Shown in pieces: positions 24,988 to 34,345 of a stretch of DNA of 64,000 bases. The stretch lies in NCBI RefSeq assembly GCF_036226465.1, contig NZ_CP108476.1, positions 8,928,001 to 8,992,000 of the forward strand, in the 5' to 3' direction. The notes below the pieces were generated by a model. It was not told where the DNA came from. It saw only the letters and a program-made list of their open reading frames with translations, and made no database searches. This stretch comes from Kitasatospora sp. NBC_01250. GTDB taxonomy: Bacteria; Actinomycetota; Actinomycetes; Streptomycetales; Streptomycetaceae. A program made the translations under genes and the position numbers. The stretch's first letter is position 1, and every line of letters starts with the position of its first letter.

Positions 24988-25620
24988 ATGGTCTCCACTC
25001 GGAAGGTGGAGCAGGAGGGCGGTGCCGGCGTGGCAGGCAAGAAGCAGTTCGACATCGCCACGGCGCTCGACGCCGCGATGATCCAGTTCTGGCGGGCCGG
25101 CTACGCGGACACGTCGGTGGACGACCTGTGCCGGGCGACCGGGCTCAACCGCAGCTCCATCTACTCCTCCCTCGGGGACAAGGACGCGCTCTTCACGCGC
25201 TGCCTGGAGCGCTACACCACGCGCTATGGAGACAAGTACGACGCCGCGTTGTCCTGCGCCGCCGACCGGCCCCTGGCAGCCGCGCGGGCGTTCTTCGACA
25301 TCACCCTGGAACGCATCGCGGACCCCGGCCTGCCCGACGGATGCCTGGTGGCCCAAACCGTCATGGCGACCCCCGTGCTGAGCGCGAACATCGCGGCGCG
25401 TGCACGGGAGGCGATCGGCCTCCAGCACACCCGGCTACGCGCCGCGCTGAAGGCCGCCCGGCTGCACGACGAGGCGGCCGAGTCCTTCGCGACCCACCTC
25501 GCGGCCGTGAACCAGTCCCTCGCCGTCATGAGCAGAGCCGGAACGAGCACGGAGCAGCTGCGCGCCATCGTCGACGTGACCCTCGATGCACTTGCACGGA
25601 CTCTTGGCGCGAGCGACTGA
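24988..25620 (+). CDS. TetR family transcriptional regulator
   Basis: A 210-aa protein. The N-terminal HTH is ALDAAMIQFWRAGYADTSVD and LCRATGLNRSSIYSSLGDKD (about 27-66), typical of the TetR branch with the LNRSSIYSSLGDK signature. A helical ligand domain follows. The start ATG 24988 has GGGAGG directly before it, embedded in the perfect operator. It probably represses itself and the divergent epoxide-hydrolase-like gene, and perhaps the downstream dehydrogenase at 25866. Confidence 0.9.
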   Translation: MVSTRKVEQEGGAGVAGKKQFDIATALDAAMIQFWRAGYADTSVDDLCRATGLNRSSIYSSLGDKDALFTRCLERYTTRYGDKYDAALSCAADRPLAAARAFFDITLERIADPGLPDGCLVAQTVMATPVLSANIAARAREAIGLQHTRLRAALKAARLHDEAAESFATHLAAVNQSLAVMSRAGTSTEQLRAIVDVTLDALARTLGASD

Positions 25621-25865
25621 GATTTGTGCGTCGGGGTGCGCGTCGGGGCCCCGGTGTCTGCCCGGCTCGGGCTCATGCTCAGGTGCAAGGACGATCGGGG
25701 CGCCTATTCGCGTTCTCGCACAAAGTCTTCCGGCGGCCCCGGGGTGACGGCTGCGCGAGCTGCCGCCGCGGTGAAGAAACGTGCGGCTCCTTATGCCCGT
25801 TTCGTGCACCAGGACGTGGACACACGCTCGATAGAGCGTCGATACGACCCCGGCGAGGAGTGATG

Positions 25866-27050
25866 ATGAAGGCCTTGACCTGGCACGGCAGGCGAGATGT
25901 CCGTGTCGACAGCGTTCCCGATCCGGCCATCAAGGATCCCACCGATGTGATCATCAAGGTGACCGCCAGCGGACTGTGCGGATCCGATCTCCATCTCTAC
26001 GAGGTTCTGGGCCCCTTCCTCGACGTCGGCGACATCCTCGGTCACGAGCCCATGGGCATCGTCGAGGAGGTCGGACCCGAGGTCACCGCCGTGAGCGCGG
26101 GCGACCGGGTGGTGATCCCGTTCAACGTCTCCTGCGGGACCTGCCACACCTGCGGGCAAGGCCTGCACTCGCAGTGCGAGACCACCCAGGTGCGGGAGTA
26201 CGGCAGCGGCGCCTCGCTGTTCGGCTACACCAAGCTCTACGGGCAGGTCCCGGGCGGGCAGGCCGAGTTGCTGCGGGTTCCGTTCGGGAACAACCTGCCG
26301 ATCAAGGTGCCGCACGGCCCCGTGGACGACCGCTTCGTCTTCCTCTCCGACGTACTGCCCACTGCCTGGCAGGCTGTGGAGTACGCCGCCGTCCCCGACG
26401 GTGGCAGCCTCGTCGTCCTGGGGCTGGGGCCGATCGGCGACATGAGCTGCCGAGTCGCCCTGCACCGCGGCGCATCGCAGGTCATCGGCGTCGACCTTGT
26501 CCCCGAACGCTTGGAGCGCGCCCGGCGCCGGGGAGTCCAGGTCCTGGATCTCAACGAGCACGGCAAGGACCTCGCCGACACGATTCGTGAGTTGACCGGA
26601 GGGCGCGGCCCGGACGCGGTCGTCGACGCGGTCGGGATGGAGGCCCACGGCTCGCCCGTAGCGCAGCTCGTCGCCCAGGCCACCGACCTGCTGCCGAGCG
26701 CCTTGGCCGCGAAGATGATGGAACACATCGGCGTCGACCGCCTCCACGCCCTGTACCTCGCCATCGACATCGTGCGGCGCGGCGGCACCATCTCCCTGTC
26801 CGGCGTCTATGGCGGCCAGAGCGACCCGCTGCCCCTGCTCACCATGTTCGACAAGCAGATCCAACTGCGCATGGGCCAGGCCAACGTGCACCGCTGGGCC
26901 GGCGACATCCTCCCCCTGCTCACCGATGACGACCCGCTCGGCGTCGACACCTTCGCCACGCACCACGTTCCGCTCGACGACGCCCCGGCGGCGTACGAGA
27001 TGTTCCAGAAGAAGCAGGACGGCGCGGTGAAGGTGCTCTTCAAGCCCTGA
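25866..27050 (+). CDS. Zinc-dependent alcohol dehydrogenase, formaldehyde-dehydrogenase-like
   Basis: A 394-aa protein starting MKALTWHGRRD; ATG 25863 is one codon earlier. The catalytic-zinc motif GLCGSDLHLYE and GHEPMGIVEEVG are intact, and the structural-zinc cysteines are CGTCHTCGQGLHSQC (about 92-106). The NAD loop is VLGLGPIGDM. The length and long insertion before the C-terminus resemble glutathione-independent formaldehyde dehydrogenases. It probably oxidises an alcohol or formaldehyde adduct with NAD+. It stands 245 bp after the TetR gene and has no close downstream partner. Confidence 0.85.
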   Translation: MKALTWHGRRDVRVDSVPDPAIKDPTDVIIKVTASGLCGSDLHLYEVLGPFLDVGDILGHEPMGIVEEVGPEVTAVSAGDRVVIPFNVSCGTCHTCGQGLHSQCETTQVREYGSGASLFGYTKLYGQVPGGQAELLRVPFGNNLPIKVPHGPVDDRFVFLSDVLPTAWQAVEYAAVPDGGSLVVLGLGPIGDMSCRVALHRGASQVIGVDLVPERLERARRRGVQVLDLNEHGKDLADTIRELTGGRGPDAVVDAVGMEAHGSPVAQLVAQATDLLPSALAAKMMEHIGVDRLHALYLAIDIVRRGGTISLSGVYGGQSDPLPLLTMFDKQIQLRMGQANVHRWAGDILPLLTDDDPLGVDTFATHHVPLDDAPAAYEMFQKKQDGAVKVLFKP

Positions 27051-27284
27051 ACCGCCGTGCCGAGCCTGCCTGTCGCGCTGCCCTGAACCGCCTGGCCACG
27101 AGTGCCCGGCGGTCGGCGTTGCCGCGGCCACGGCGACCTCGGCCTGATCACGGGCCCCTGGTGCGTGATCGAGCTGCTGCGGGGGGCGAACTACATCGAG
27201 GACACGGGGGCCTGCCGGAGACATGGGATGCGATCGTGGCTGCCAGCCCGTATCCGAGCCTGGTGCTGTGGGTGGTGTTCTCGG

Positions 27285-27326
27285 TGGCTTTGTTCACGAG
27301 AACTAACAGCACTTGTTCACGAGTTT
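27285..27326. repeat. Left copy of a 42-bp imperfect inverted repeat
   Basis: The reverse complement of 27285-27326 matches 29964-30005 at 37 of 42 positions, including 21 identical bases at one end. Each copy contains two CTCGTGAACAA-like units (one per arm) 11 bp apart. A 12-base GAGAATCGAACA also occurs beside both (27348-27359 and 29930-29941), but in direct orientation. The gap around it (27051-27367) holds no gene. Confidence 0.75.
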
Positions 27327-27367
27327 CAGCAGCAGTTGACTGCTCCTGAGAATCGAACATGCCGTGT

Positions 27368-27736
27368 CTACACGGCGCGGGGCACCCGACCCTGCGGGCG
27401 GGGCCAGGTGCCGTCGGCCTCGACTGCGGTGCGGATGCTGGCCGGGCTGCTGTCGGTGCCGCCGTCGCGGCCGGTGTGGGAGATCAGGCCGAACTTGGTG
27501 GCCAGCACCACCTGGTCCCGGCGGCCCTTGAGCGCGCGGCCCACCAGTTCCTCGTTGGTGTAGGGGCCGTAGACCTCGGCGGTGTCGATCAGGGTGACGC
27601 CCAGCTCCAGGGCGCGGTGGATGGTGCGCTCGGACTGCTCGTCGTCGGTGCCGGCGCCGGTGTAGCCGTGGGACATGCCCATGGCTCCCAGGCCGATGCG
27701 GGAGACGTCCAGGTCACGCAGGCGGATGTGCTTCAC
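27368..27736 (-). pseudogene. Truncated aldo/keto reductase (N-terminal third)
   Basis: From GTG 27736 the protein reads VKHIRLRDLDVSRIGLGAMG, then GVTLIDTAEVYGPYTNEELV and LVGRALKGRRDQVVLATKFG. This is a typical AKR start, with the catalytic D and Y of TAEVYG. The match ends at DSSPASIRTAVE, about residue 110, where a normal AKR has 200 more residues. The truncation lies next to the 42-bp inverted repeat, which suggests that the repeat-bearing rearrangement removed the rest. It should be inactive. Confidence 0.75.
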
Positions 27737-27796
27737 GGGAATTGCCGTCCTTCGTTCGGTTCGCACGTCACGGGGGTGCTGTTGGGCGGGCTCGGG

Positions 27797-28830
27797 TCAC
27801 GGGCGGACGATGACCTTGAGGGCTTCGCGGTCGTTCATCAGCCGGTAGCCCTCGGCGACGTCGTCCAGGGCTACGGTGCGGTCGAACATCCGGCCGGGTC
27901 GGATGCTGCCCTCCAGGATGTGCGGCATCAGCTCGGTGATGTAGGCGCGGGCGGGGGCGACGCCGCCGGTCAGGGTGATGTTGCGCAGGAACTCGGGAAC
28001 CCGAGCGGGACCTCCGGGTACTGCGGGGCCCCGACTCGGCTGATCGTGCCGCCGTCGCGGACGACCCCGGCGGCCTGCACGAGGGCGTCCTTGAGGCCCA
28101 CGCACTCCAGCACCCGCGGTGTCCCGCGCCCGCCGGTCAGCTCGCGCACCGCGGCGACGCCCTCCTGGCCGGGGGCGGCGACCACGTCGGTGGCGCCGAA
28201 CGCGCGGCCCAGATCGGTGCGCGCCGCGTGGCGGCCCATCAGGATGATCCGCTCCGCACCCAGCAGCTTGGCGGCGATGACCGCGGACAGGCCCACCGCG
28301 CCGTCGCCGACCACCGTCACGCTCTCCCCCTGTTGGACGTCGGCGGTGCGGGCGGCGTGGTAGCCGGTGCACAGCACGTCCGAAAGGGTGAGCAGGTCCG
28401 GCAGCAGCTCGGAGTTCTCGCCGACGGGCAGGCGGACCAGGGTGCCGTCGGCGTAGGGGACGCGGGCGGCCTGGCCCTGGCCGCCGTCGACGCCGTTCAC
28501 GCCCCACGGGCCGCCGCGCTCGCACGAGGTGTGCAGCCCGGCGCGGCAGTACTCGCAGGTGCCGTCCGAGTAGGTGAACGGTGCCACGACCAGGTCCCCG
28601 ACCTTGACGGTGGACACCTGCGGGCCGATCTCCTCGACCACGCCCAGGAACTCGTGGCCCATCTGCCGCGGGTGCTCGGCCGGCGGCTGCGACTTGTAGG
28701 GCCACAGATCGCTGCCGCAGATGCAGCCGAGCACGATCCGCACCACCGCGTCGGCGGGCTGCTGGACCTGCGGGTCGGCCACGTCGGCGACCCGCACGTC
28801 ACCGGCCTGGTGGAGCAGGGTTGCACGCAT
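27797..28830 (-). pseudogene. Zinc-dependent alcohol dehydrogenase with one frameshift
   Basis: From ATG 28830: MRATLLHQAGDVRVADV, CGSDLWPYKS and GHEFLGVVEEIG (catalytic zinc), CEYCRAGLHTSC (structural zinc), and the NAD loop VVGDGAVGLSAVIAAKLLG. Near 27995-27997 one base appears missing in a C/G run; the frame then ends early. In the other frame the expected VPEFLRNITLTGGVAPARAY and the family C-terminus ending IVRP follow to a stop at 27797. Apart from this single shift all 344 residues are present, so a sequencing error is possible. The gene is divergent from an XRE regulator. Confidence 0.75.
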
Positions 28831-28998
28831 GGATTCCACTCTCCCTGACGCTCTCGGACCCGGCACCCGGGCCAGGCAGCCCCAGGCTGCCTGCTCCCCA
28901 GACAACACCGCCCACCGCCTCACCGGGACCATCAGAGGGACCCTGACAAGGTCCCCCACAGCCGTGTCCCAGGCGGTGGCCGGCCGTAGGGTCGGGGC

Positions 28999-29881
28999 AT
29001 GGACCGACGCAGCGAGATCCGCGACTTCCTCACCACCCGCCGCGCCCGGATCACCCCCCGAGCAGGCCGGTCTCACCCCCTCCCCGCTCGCCGGAGCCCG
29101 CCGCGTCCCGGGCCTTCGCCGCGAGGAAGTCGCCCAGCTCGCCGGCGTCAGCGTCCCCTACTACACCCGGCTGGAGCGCGGCGACGCCCGCGGCGCCACC
29201 GACGCCGTCCTGGACGCCATCGCCGGCGCCCTGCAACTGGACGACGCCGAACGCGCCCACCTGTTCGACCTGGTCCGCACCGCCAATGCCACCACCGCTG
29301 CCCGCACCCCGCGCCACCCCGCCCGGCGCACCCTGCGCCCGGAACTGTGGAACGTGCTCGAAGCCATGAGCGGCGTCCCCGCCTACATCCGCAACGGCCG
29401 CCTGGACCTGCTGGCCGCCAACGCCCTGGGCTGCGCCCTGTTCGCCCCCGTCTTCGACAGCCCCGCCCGCCCGGTCAACTCCGCCCGTTTCACCTTCCTG
29501 GACCCCGCCGCCGCCGAGTTCTACCCCGACTGGGACGCCGTCGCGGACCAGAACGTGGCCACCCTGCGCGCCGAAGTGGGCCGCAACCCGCACGACAAGG
29601 CCCTGTCCGACCTCATCGGGGAACTGTCCACCCGCGGCGACACCTTCGACCGCCGCTGGGGCCGCCACGAAGTACGCCGCCACCGCGCCGGAGCCAAACG
29701 CATCACCCACCCCCTGGTCGGCGACATGACCTTCAACTACGAGACCATGCAGCTCACCGCCGACGAGGGCCTGTACCTCATCATCTGCGGCGTCGCCGCC
29801 GGCAGCCGCGACGCCGACGCCCTCAACCTCCTCGCCAGCTGGAACACCACCACCGCAACACCCGCGACCAGGAGCAGCTGA
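28999..29881 (+). pseudogene. XRE/MmyB-type helix-turn-helix regulator with one frameshift
   Basis: From ATG 28999: MDRRSEIRDFLTTRRARITP. A run of six C (29054-29059), where five would keep the frame, shifts it. The alternate frame then continues PGLRREEVAQLAGVSVPYYT and LERGDARGATDAVL, and the MmyB-like ligand-binding domain (YIRNGRLDLLAANALGCALF, FTFLDPAAAEFYPDWDAVAD, LTADEGLYLIICG) to 29881. The HTH and sensor halves are both complete. Such proteins usually repress a divergent dehydrogenase gene, here the frameshifted one at 27797-28830. The homopolymer site makes a read error or phase variation plausible. Confidence 0.75.
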
Positions 29882-29914
29882 GCCCCCGAGTAAACGCTCG
29901 CCTCTGCCGCCCGA

Positions 29915-31033
29915 CTACCGGGCTTCCGCGAGAATCGAACACCGAGCCACACCGGTGACTCCCAAACTCGTGAACAAGTGCTGTCGCTTCTCGCGAACAA
30001 AACCATCTCGGTGATGGAACGCGCCAGTCAAGTCCCCTGGGGTCACCTCGGTCGGCGTTGCCGCGGTCTTCGTGAGGTGCCGGGCGAGGTAGCTGTTCCA
30101 GGTGTGGTGGAAGCTGGTTGCGAGGTGGGACTGCGGGGCGAACAGGTCGAAGGCGTGGTAGGCGCCGGGGTAGAGGTGCAGTTCGACGGGGACGCCGTGG
30201 GCGTGCAGGCGCGCGGCGTAGTCGAGGCTCTCGTCCCGGAAGACGTCGAGTTCACCGACGCCGATGAAGGTCGGGGGCAGGCCGGCGAGGTCGGTCCCCC
30301 GGGCGGCGGCGGCGTAGGGAGTGACGTCCTCGGTGCCGACGCGGTCGCCGAGGACCGCTTGCCAGGCAAGGAGGTTGGTCGAGCGGTCCCAGATGCCGAT
30401 GTCGGTGATCTCCCGACTCGAGCCAGTCGTGTTGCGGTCGTCGAGCATCGGATACTGCAGCAGTTGGAACAGGGGTGTCGCTGCGCCGCGGTCGCGGATC
30501 AGAAAGGCGGTGGCGGCAGCGATGCCTCCGCCTCCGCTCTGGCCGGCCAGGCCGACCCGGGTGGGGTCGAGGCCGAGAGCGGTGGCGTTGTCACTGATCC
30601 ACCGGTAGGCGGTATATCCGTCCTCAGCGGCACCGGGCGCGGGGGTTTCTGGGGCCAGACGGTAGTCGACGGCAACGACGGCGCAGCCGAGTGCCGCGGA
30701 CAGCTGTTTGAGCCAGGGTGCGTCCTGGGCGGCGAAGCCGAGCACTTGCCCACCGCCGTGGAACCAGACGATGACTGGCAGCGGCCCGGGCGCGTTCTGC
30801 GGACGCAGCAGGAGGACCGGGACGTCGGGGGCTTCTGCGCGCGGCACCTGGATCTCGTGGGTGGTGACGGTGGGCTCGTCGGGGATGCTACCGGCGATGA
30901 CTTCTGCGAGCGCGCGGACGGCCTCGCGTGTGGCGGGGATGTCGGTCAGGTCGAAGACACCATTAGGGCCGATCGGCATGGCCTGGAGTGCTGCGGCGAG
31001 TTCACTGTCGATCGCGGGACGGGAGCGGGGCAT
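29915..31033 (-). CDS. Alpha/beta hydrolase of the hormone-sensitive-lipase type (esterase)
   Basis: A 372-aa protein from ATG 31033. Key motifs are WFHGGGQV (oxyanion-hole HGGG), VAVDYRLAPETPAP, the nucleophile in GLAGQSGGGG, the acid in GELDVFRDESLDYAARL and the histidine in YPGAYHAFDLF. A normal family member would end near SYLARHL (about residue 330). The extra C-terminal tail of about 40 residues is encoded across the right copy of the 42-bp repeat, so the original stop was probably lost by a rearrangement there. It probably hydrolyses small acyl esters. Confidence 0.85.
   Translation of the reverse strand: MPRSRPAIDSELAAALQAMPIGPNGVFDLTDIPATREAVRALAEVIAGSIPDEPTVTTHEIQVPRAEAPDVPVLLLRPQNAPGPLPVIVWFHGGGQVLGFAAQDAPWLKQLSAALGCAVVAVDYRLAPETPAPGAAEDGYTAYRWISDNATALGLDPTRVGLAGQSGGGGIAAATAFLIRDRGAATPLFQLLQYPMLDDRNTTGSSREITDIGIWDRSTNLLAWQAVLGDRVGTEDVTPYAAAARGTDLAGLPPTFIGVGELDVFRDESLDYAARLHAHGVPVELHLYPGAYHAFDLFAPQSHLATSFHHTWNSYLARHLTKTAATPTEVTPGDLTGAFHHRDGFVREKRQHLFTSLGVTGVARCSILAEAR
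29964..30005. repeat. Right copy of the 42-bp imperfect inverted repeat
   Basis: It matches the reverse complement of 27285-27326 with five mismatches. It lies inside the 3' end of the hydrolase gene, whose reading frame runs through it. Confidence 0.75.
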
Positions 31034-31061
31034 GGTTCTTCCTTCCTGGGTGGGGCCTGCG

Positions 31062-32114
31062 TCAAGACACGGGAGGGGCTGACCGTCGATGCGGCGAGGT
31101 AGTCGCTCGCAGGTCTTCGAGCAGGCCCAGGTGGCTCGGTGACCAGCTGAGCAGGGCCGGGATGTGGCGCGGGGACCGGGCGGGATGGAGTTGGGGGCGA
31201 GCCCGGCTTGTGCGGGTCGCCGGGACGTCGAAGTAGTGGCCCTGGCCGAGGTCGTCGATGAGGCCGGGCTGGACGGGCTTCCAGCCGAGGAGGTTCCGGG
31301 TCAGCGCGTTCGAGGATGGGTTGTCGGCCGTGGCGTGGGCGCTGAGGAAGCCGAAGTGGGCGTCGGCCTGCGTCGAGGGGGTGCTGACCACCGGCAGGTA
31401 CAGCCTGCGGCCGATGGCCTCGGCGATCTCCCGGAAGGGGATGCCCTGGTCGTCGACGCCGTGCAGCCGCGACCCGGCTGGCGCGGATTCCAGCGCCAGC
31501 CGGTACAGGTGCGCCGCGTCGAGGGTGTGCACTGCGGGCCAGCGGTTCGCCCCGTCGCCGACGTAGGCGGCGACGCCCTTGGACCGGGTGAGGGAGATCA
31601 GGGCCGGGATGAAGCCATTGTGGTCCTGCGTGCTGTGCACGATCGGTGCCAGCCGGAGGTCGGACGACCGGATGCCGGAGTGCGACCACCGCGTTCTCGG
31701 CGTCGATCCGCGGCCCCGCGTCGATCACGTCGGCTTCGGTGGCGGCGTCTTCCAGCGCCGCGAAGGTGAGCAGCATGGTTCGCGACGTGGTCACCAGAGG
31801 CTTGCCGGGTGCCGGCGAGCGGGTTTGCGAGCGTCTTGATGGCGCGCAGATCCGCTGCGACCGCGCTCTCGAAGTCGCCGGCGAACGTGCGTCGTTCTTG
31901 AAGACCAGGTGGAGGAGGCCGTCGGCCGCGGCGGCTACGGCGAGGCCGTCGCGGCCGTCGAGGTCGCCTCGGTGTACCTCGGCTCCGGCTGCCGTCAGCG
32001 CGGAGGCGGACGTGTCCGAGCGGGCCAGGCCAATGACTTGGTGTCCCGCTTCGAGAAGTTGGAGAACGACGGCGCAGCCCACGGGTCCGGAGGCTCCGGT
32101 GGCGAAACGCGCAT
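31062..32114 (-). pseudogene. NAD-dependent epimerase/dehydratase-family (SDR) protein with several frameshifts
   Basis: Consecutive family segments occur in changing frames: FATGASGPVG (start ATG 32114, one base short near 32105-32107), then VVLQLLEAGHQVIGLARSDT and FKND. Next comes FAGDFESAVAADLRAIKTLA in another frame, then GKPLVTTSRTMLLTFAALED, and after a last shift near 31685 IVHSTQDHNGFIPALISLTR and RWPAVHTLDAAHLYRLALES. All parts of an extended-type SDR are thus present, with about four frameshifts. It would act on a sugar or other small substrate if restored. It is divergent from a TetR regulator with three operators between them. Confidence 0.75.
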
Positions 32115-32159
32115 GGTGCGTACCTTCCTGCTGCGGGCTCCTCCCGGGACGAGGGCCCT

Positions 32160-32232
32160 GATGTCAGTTCGTGACATCACCGTAGCATCGACGTCAGTCT
32201 CTGTCGTCACTTTGATGTCAGATCCTGTCATC
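32160..32232. promoter_or_regulatory. Three in-phase copies of a GATGTCA-N5-TGACATC operator
   Basis: Copy 1 (32160-32178) is a perfect 7-bp inverted repeat with a 5-nt spacer. Copy 2 (32190-32208, GACGTCA-N5-TGTCGTC) and copy 3 (32214-32232, GATGTCA-N5-TGTCATC) differ at a few positions. They are spaced 30 and 24 bp apart and fill the gap between the SDR start and the TetR start. Most likely they are binding sites of that TetR protein. Confidence 0.8.
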
Positions 32233-32250
32233 GCTGGGTAGGATCGGAAC

Positions 32251-32871
32251 ATGAGCCGATGGAAGCCCGCCGCACGAGGCCGACTGGAGAAAGCGGCGCT
32301 GGAGCTCTACAACCTCCAGGGCTTCGACGCCACCACCGTCGCGGAGATCGCCACCCGCGCCGGGGTCACCGAACGGACCTTCTATCGGCACTTCGCCGAC
32401 AACCGGGAAGCCCTCTTCCCGGGCGACAACCCCCTCACCGACATACTTGCGAACGCCTCGGCCACCGCCCCCGCTCTGCTCCCGCCGCTCGGGGTGACCA
32501 CCCACGCCCTGACCGAAGCCGCTCCCGTCTTCGCAGAACGCGCAGATCTGGTACGGCAGCGTCAGGCCGTCATCGCCGCCAACCCCGAACTCCAGGAACG
32601 TGAACTGGCCAAACTCGCCTCACTCACCTGCACGCTCGCCCACGCGCTGCGCGAACGTAAAATGGAGACCACCACCGCGGCACTCGCCGCGGAGATCGGG
32701 ATCGCCGCGTTCACGGTCGCCTTCGAACGGTGGGTCAACAACCCCGACCGACACTCACTCGCCCAGCACATTCAGGAATCCCTGGACACCACCAGGCACC
32801 TCATCGCACTTGCCGAGCACGTCGCCGCCACCGACGACGTGAGCTTCACAGGCCAGGAGGGAGTGGCATGA
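32251..32871 (+). CDS. TetR family transcriptional regulator
   Basis: A 206-aa protein starting MSRWKPAARGRLEKAALELY. The HTH is TVAEIATRAGVTERTFYRHF (about 30-49), followed by ADNREALF, which is typical of TetR_N. The C-terminal ligand domain is helical without recognisable specificity. Downstream of three operator copies and divergent from the broken SDR, it probably represses that gene and itself. Confidence 0.9.
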   Translation: MSRWKPAARGRLEKAALELYNLQGFDATTVAEIATRAGVTERTFYRHFADNREALFPGDNPLTDILANASATAPALLPPLGVTTHALTEAAPVFAERADLVRQRQAVIAANPELQERELAKLASLTCTLAHALRERKMETTTAALAAEIGIAAFTVAFERWVNNPDRHSLAQHIQESLDTTRHLIALAEHVAATDDVSFTGQEGVA

Positions 32872-33057
32872 ATGCGGTGGGCGCCCTCTGTCATGTCAAT
32901 CCCCTGGTTACGTATAGCCCTTCCTTGTGCGGCTCATCATTATCGGTGGTTCAGCGCATTCAGGCTACGGTGGACGACGACCTCGTCGGCGGTCTGGCTG
33001 TGTAGGTGAAAGCGGAGAGCGGATGTCGGTGAGTTCTGGCATCGGTTCTTGATCGAG

Positions 33058-33594
33058 ATGCTGGGCGATGTCAGCCAGAACCGAGAGCACCTCGATGGCC
33101 GTGCCGGCGTGTCGGAGATCGGCGGCATAATCCATGCCGTGGATCTGCGAGTGGAACTGGTGCCCCCGTCGGTGAGCCGGCAGCAGTTGGAGGAGCTCTG
33201 CGGTGAGATTGTGCGGATCTCTGACCTGGTGCTCCGCAGAGCTGAGAACGCGGGCGAAGAGATCGTGGCGTTCAACGCGAGGACGGGTCACGACTACGCG
33301 GTTCTCGACTTCGCCGAGTACGACGGGGGCCGGGACTTGGTCGAGTTTGCGTTGGAGGCCGCCCGGCCGGCCCGGCCCCGGATCGCGGACGTCACCACGG
33401 ACGAACTCGTCGAGGTCGTCTGCAGGATCCTGGCCGGCGGCCCGGAGAGCAACTACTACCTGCGGCTCCTCGGAGCTAACGTGACGCATCCCCGGGTCAG
33501 CGACCTCATCTTCCATCCCCCGGCCGGACTGCGGGACGCCTCGGCCGAACAGATCGTCAACGAGGCTCTCAAGTATCGTCCGGTCGTCCTGTGA
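33058..33594 (+). CDS. Hypothetical protein with a C-terminal colicin-DNase-immunity-like domain
   Basis: A 178-aa protein; TTG 33049 could add three residues. The N-terminal 105 residues (MLGDVSQNREHLDGRAGVSE, ...LVPPSVSRQQLEELCGEIVR...) are unknown. The last 70 residues resemble E-type colicin/pyocin immunity proteins: DELVEVVCRILAGGPESNYY, then HPRVSDLIFHPP, then SAEQIVNEALKYRP. These align with the helix-1, helix-3 (HP-x-x-SDLI-x-x-P) and helix-4 parts of Im2/Im9. In that family the HP..SDL region contacts the nuclease toxin. No toxin gene is visible nearby, so it may be an orphan immunity protein. The call is by pattern only. Confidence 0.5.
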   Translation: MLGDVSQNREHLDGRAGVSEIGGIIHAVDLRVELVPPSVSRQQLEELCGEIVRISDLVLRRAENAGEEIVAFNARTGHDYAVLDFAEYDGGRDLVEFALEAARPARPRIADVTTDELVEVVCRILAGGPESNYYLRLLGANVTHPRVSDLIFHPPAGLRDASAEQIVNEALKYRPVVL

Positions 33595-33607
33595 CCGGCT
33601 GGCTCAG

Positions 33608-33854
33608 TCAGCGGGCGGCGGCCTGCTGTTCGGCTCGGGCGCGGGTGCTGGCCAGGCGGTAGGAGTCGATGCCGGTCTCGATGATGGTGCCGTTGAAGGT
33701 GAGGCGGTCGACGATGGCCGCGCAGAGGCAGGTCGGTGAAGGTCTTGGTCCAGCCAGCGAACGACTCGTTCGAGGCGATGGCCACGCTGTTCTTCTCCTC
33801 CCGCTCGGTCAAAACCTGGAACAGCAGTTCGGCGCCGCGGCGGTCGAGTTCCAT
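33608..33854 (-). mobile_element. IS21-family IstB C-terminal fragment
   Basis: The minus strand reads MELDRRGAELLFQVLTEREE, KNSVAIASNESFAGWTKTFT, and in a shifted frame LCAAIVDRLTFNGTIIETGI and RLASTRARAEQQAAAR with a stop at 33608. These are the sensor and C-terminal helices of the IstB helper ATPase. The Walker-A half and IstA are missing, and a frameshift lies near 33730. It is a remnant; IS21-like end repeats survive at 35563-35632 in the matching orientation. Confidence 0.8.
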
Positions 33855-33987
33855 GTGTTGGGTCGGGGACGGGGCGCCGTGCACCCTCTCGGGTGTCGGT
33901 CTTCCCGTCCCCGCCCTCCTCAGGTCGTTGAACGGCCCAACCAACTGGGGAACGGAGAGCGGGGCTGGCCGTTTTCGCGGGTCCTCA

Positions 33988-34320
33988 TCAGTCCGCGCTC
34001 TCGGAGGTCATTTCCAAGAGCGCCGACGCTTTTCCCAGGGCCTCCAACGCGGCCTTGTTCCGGGTGGGCTCCCTCTCCAGCCGTTCCACCTGCCGACGCA
34101 GCTTCTCGTTCTCGACCTCGGCGGCGGACTTCTTCGGGCGGGCCGGGCTGGTGCGGCGGTCGACCAGGTTCTCCAGGGCCCCGGCATCGCGCGCGGCCCG
34201 CCACTCGGTGACGTGGGAGTGGTACAGGCGCTCGCGGCACAGGACCGCGCCCTTCTCACCCTTGGGCGCGGCGTCGTACTCGGCCGCGGTCCGAAGCTTG
34301 TACTCCGGGGCTCGGCCAGG
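33988..34320 (-). mobile_element. Transposase OrfA-like fragment
   Basis: An open minus-strand frame without a start encodes EYKLRTAAEYDAAPKGEKGA, VLCRERLYHSHVTEWRAARD and then a coiled-coil stretch ENEKLRRQVERLEREPTRNK, ALEALGKASALLEMTSESAD, with a stop at 33988. This pattern (HTH plus leucine-zipper helix) is typical of the OrfA helper of an actinobacterial two-ORF IS. The 5' end is cut near 34320 and no OrfB is adjacent. Confidence 0.7.
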
Positions 34321-34345
34321 TGGGTCGAAGCTCCGCCGTGCTCAA

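Noticed and set aside
27340..27360. TTCGATTC-like sequence (reverse strand) as a possible tRNA T-loop
   Set aside because: The flanking bases cannot form a T-stem and no acceptor or anticodon arms are present at either copy (27348 or 29930).
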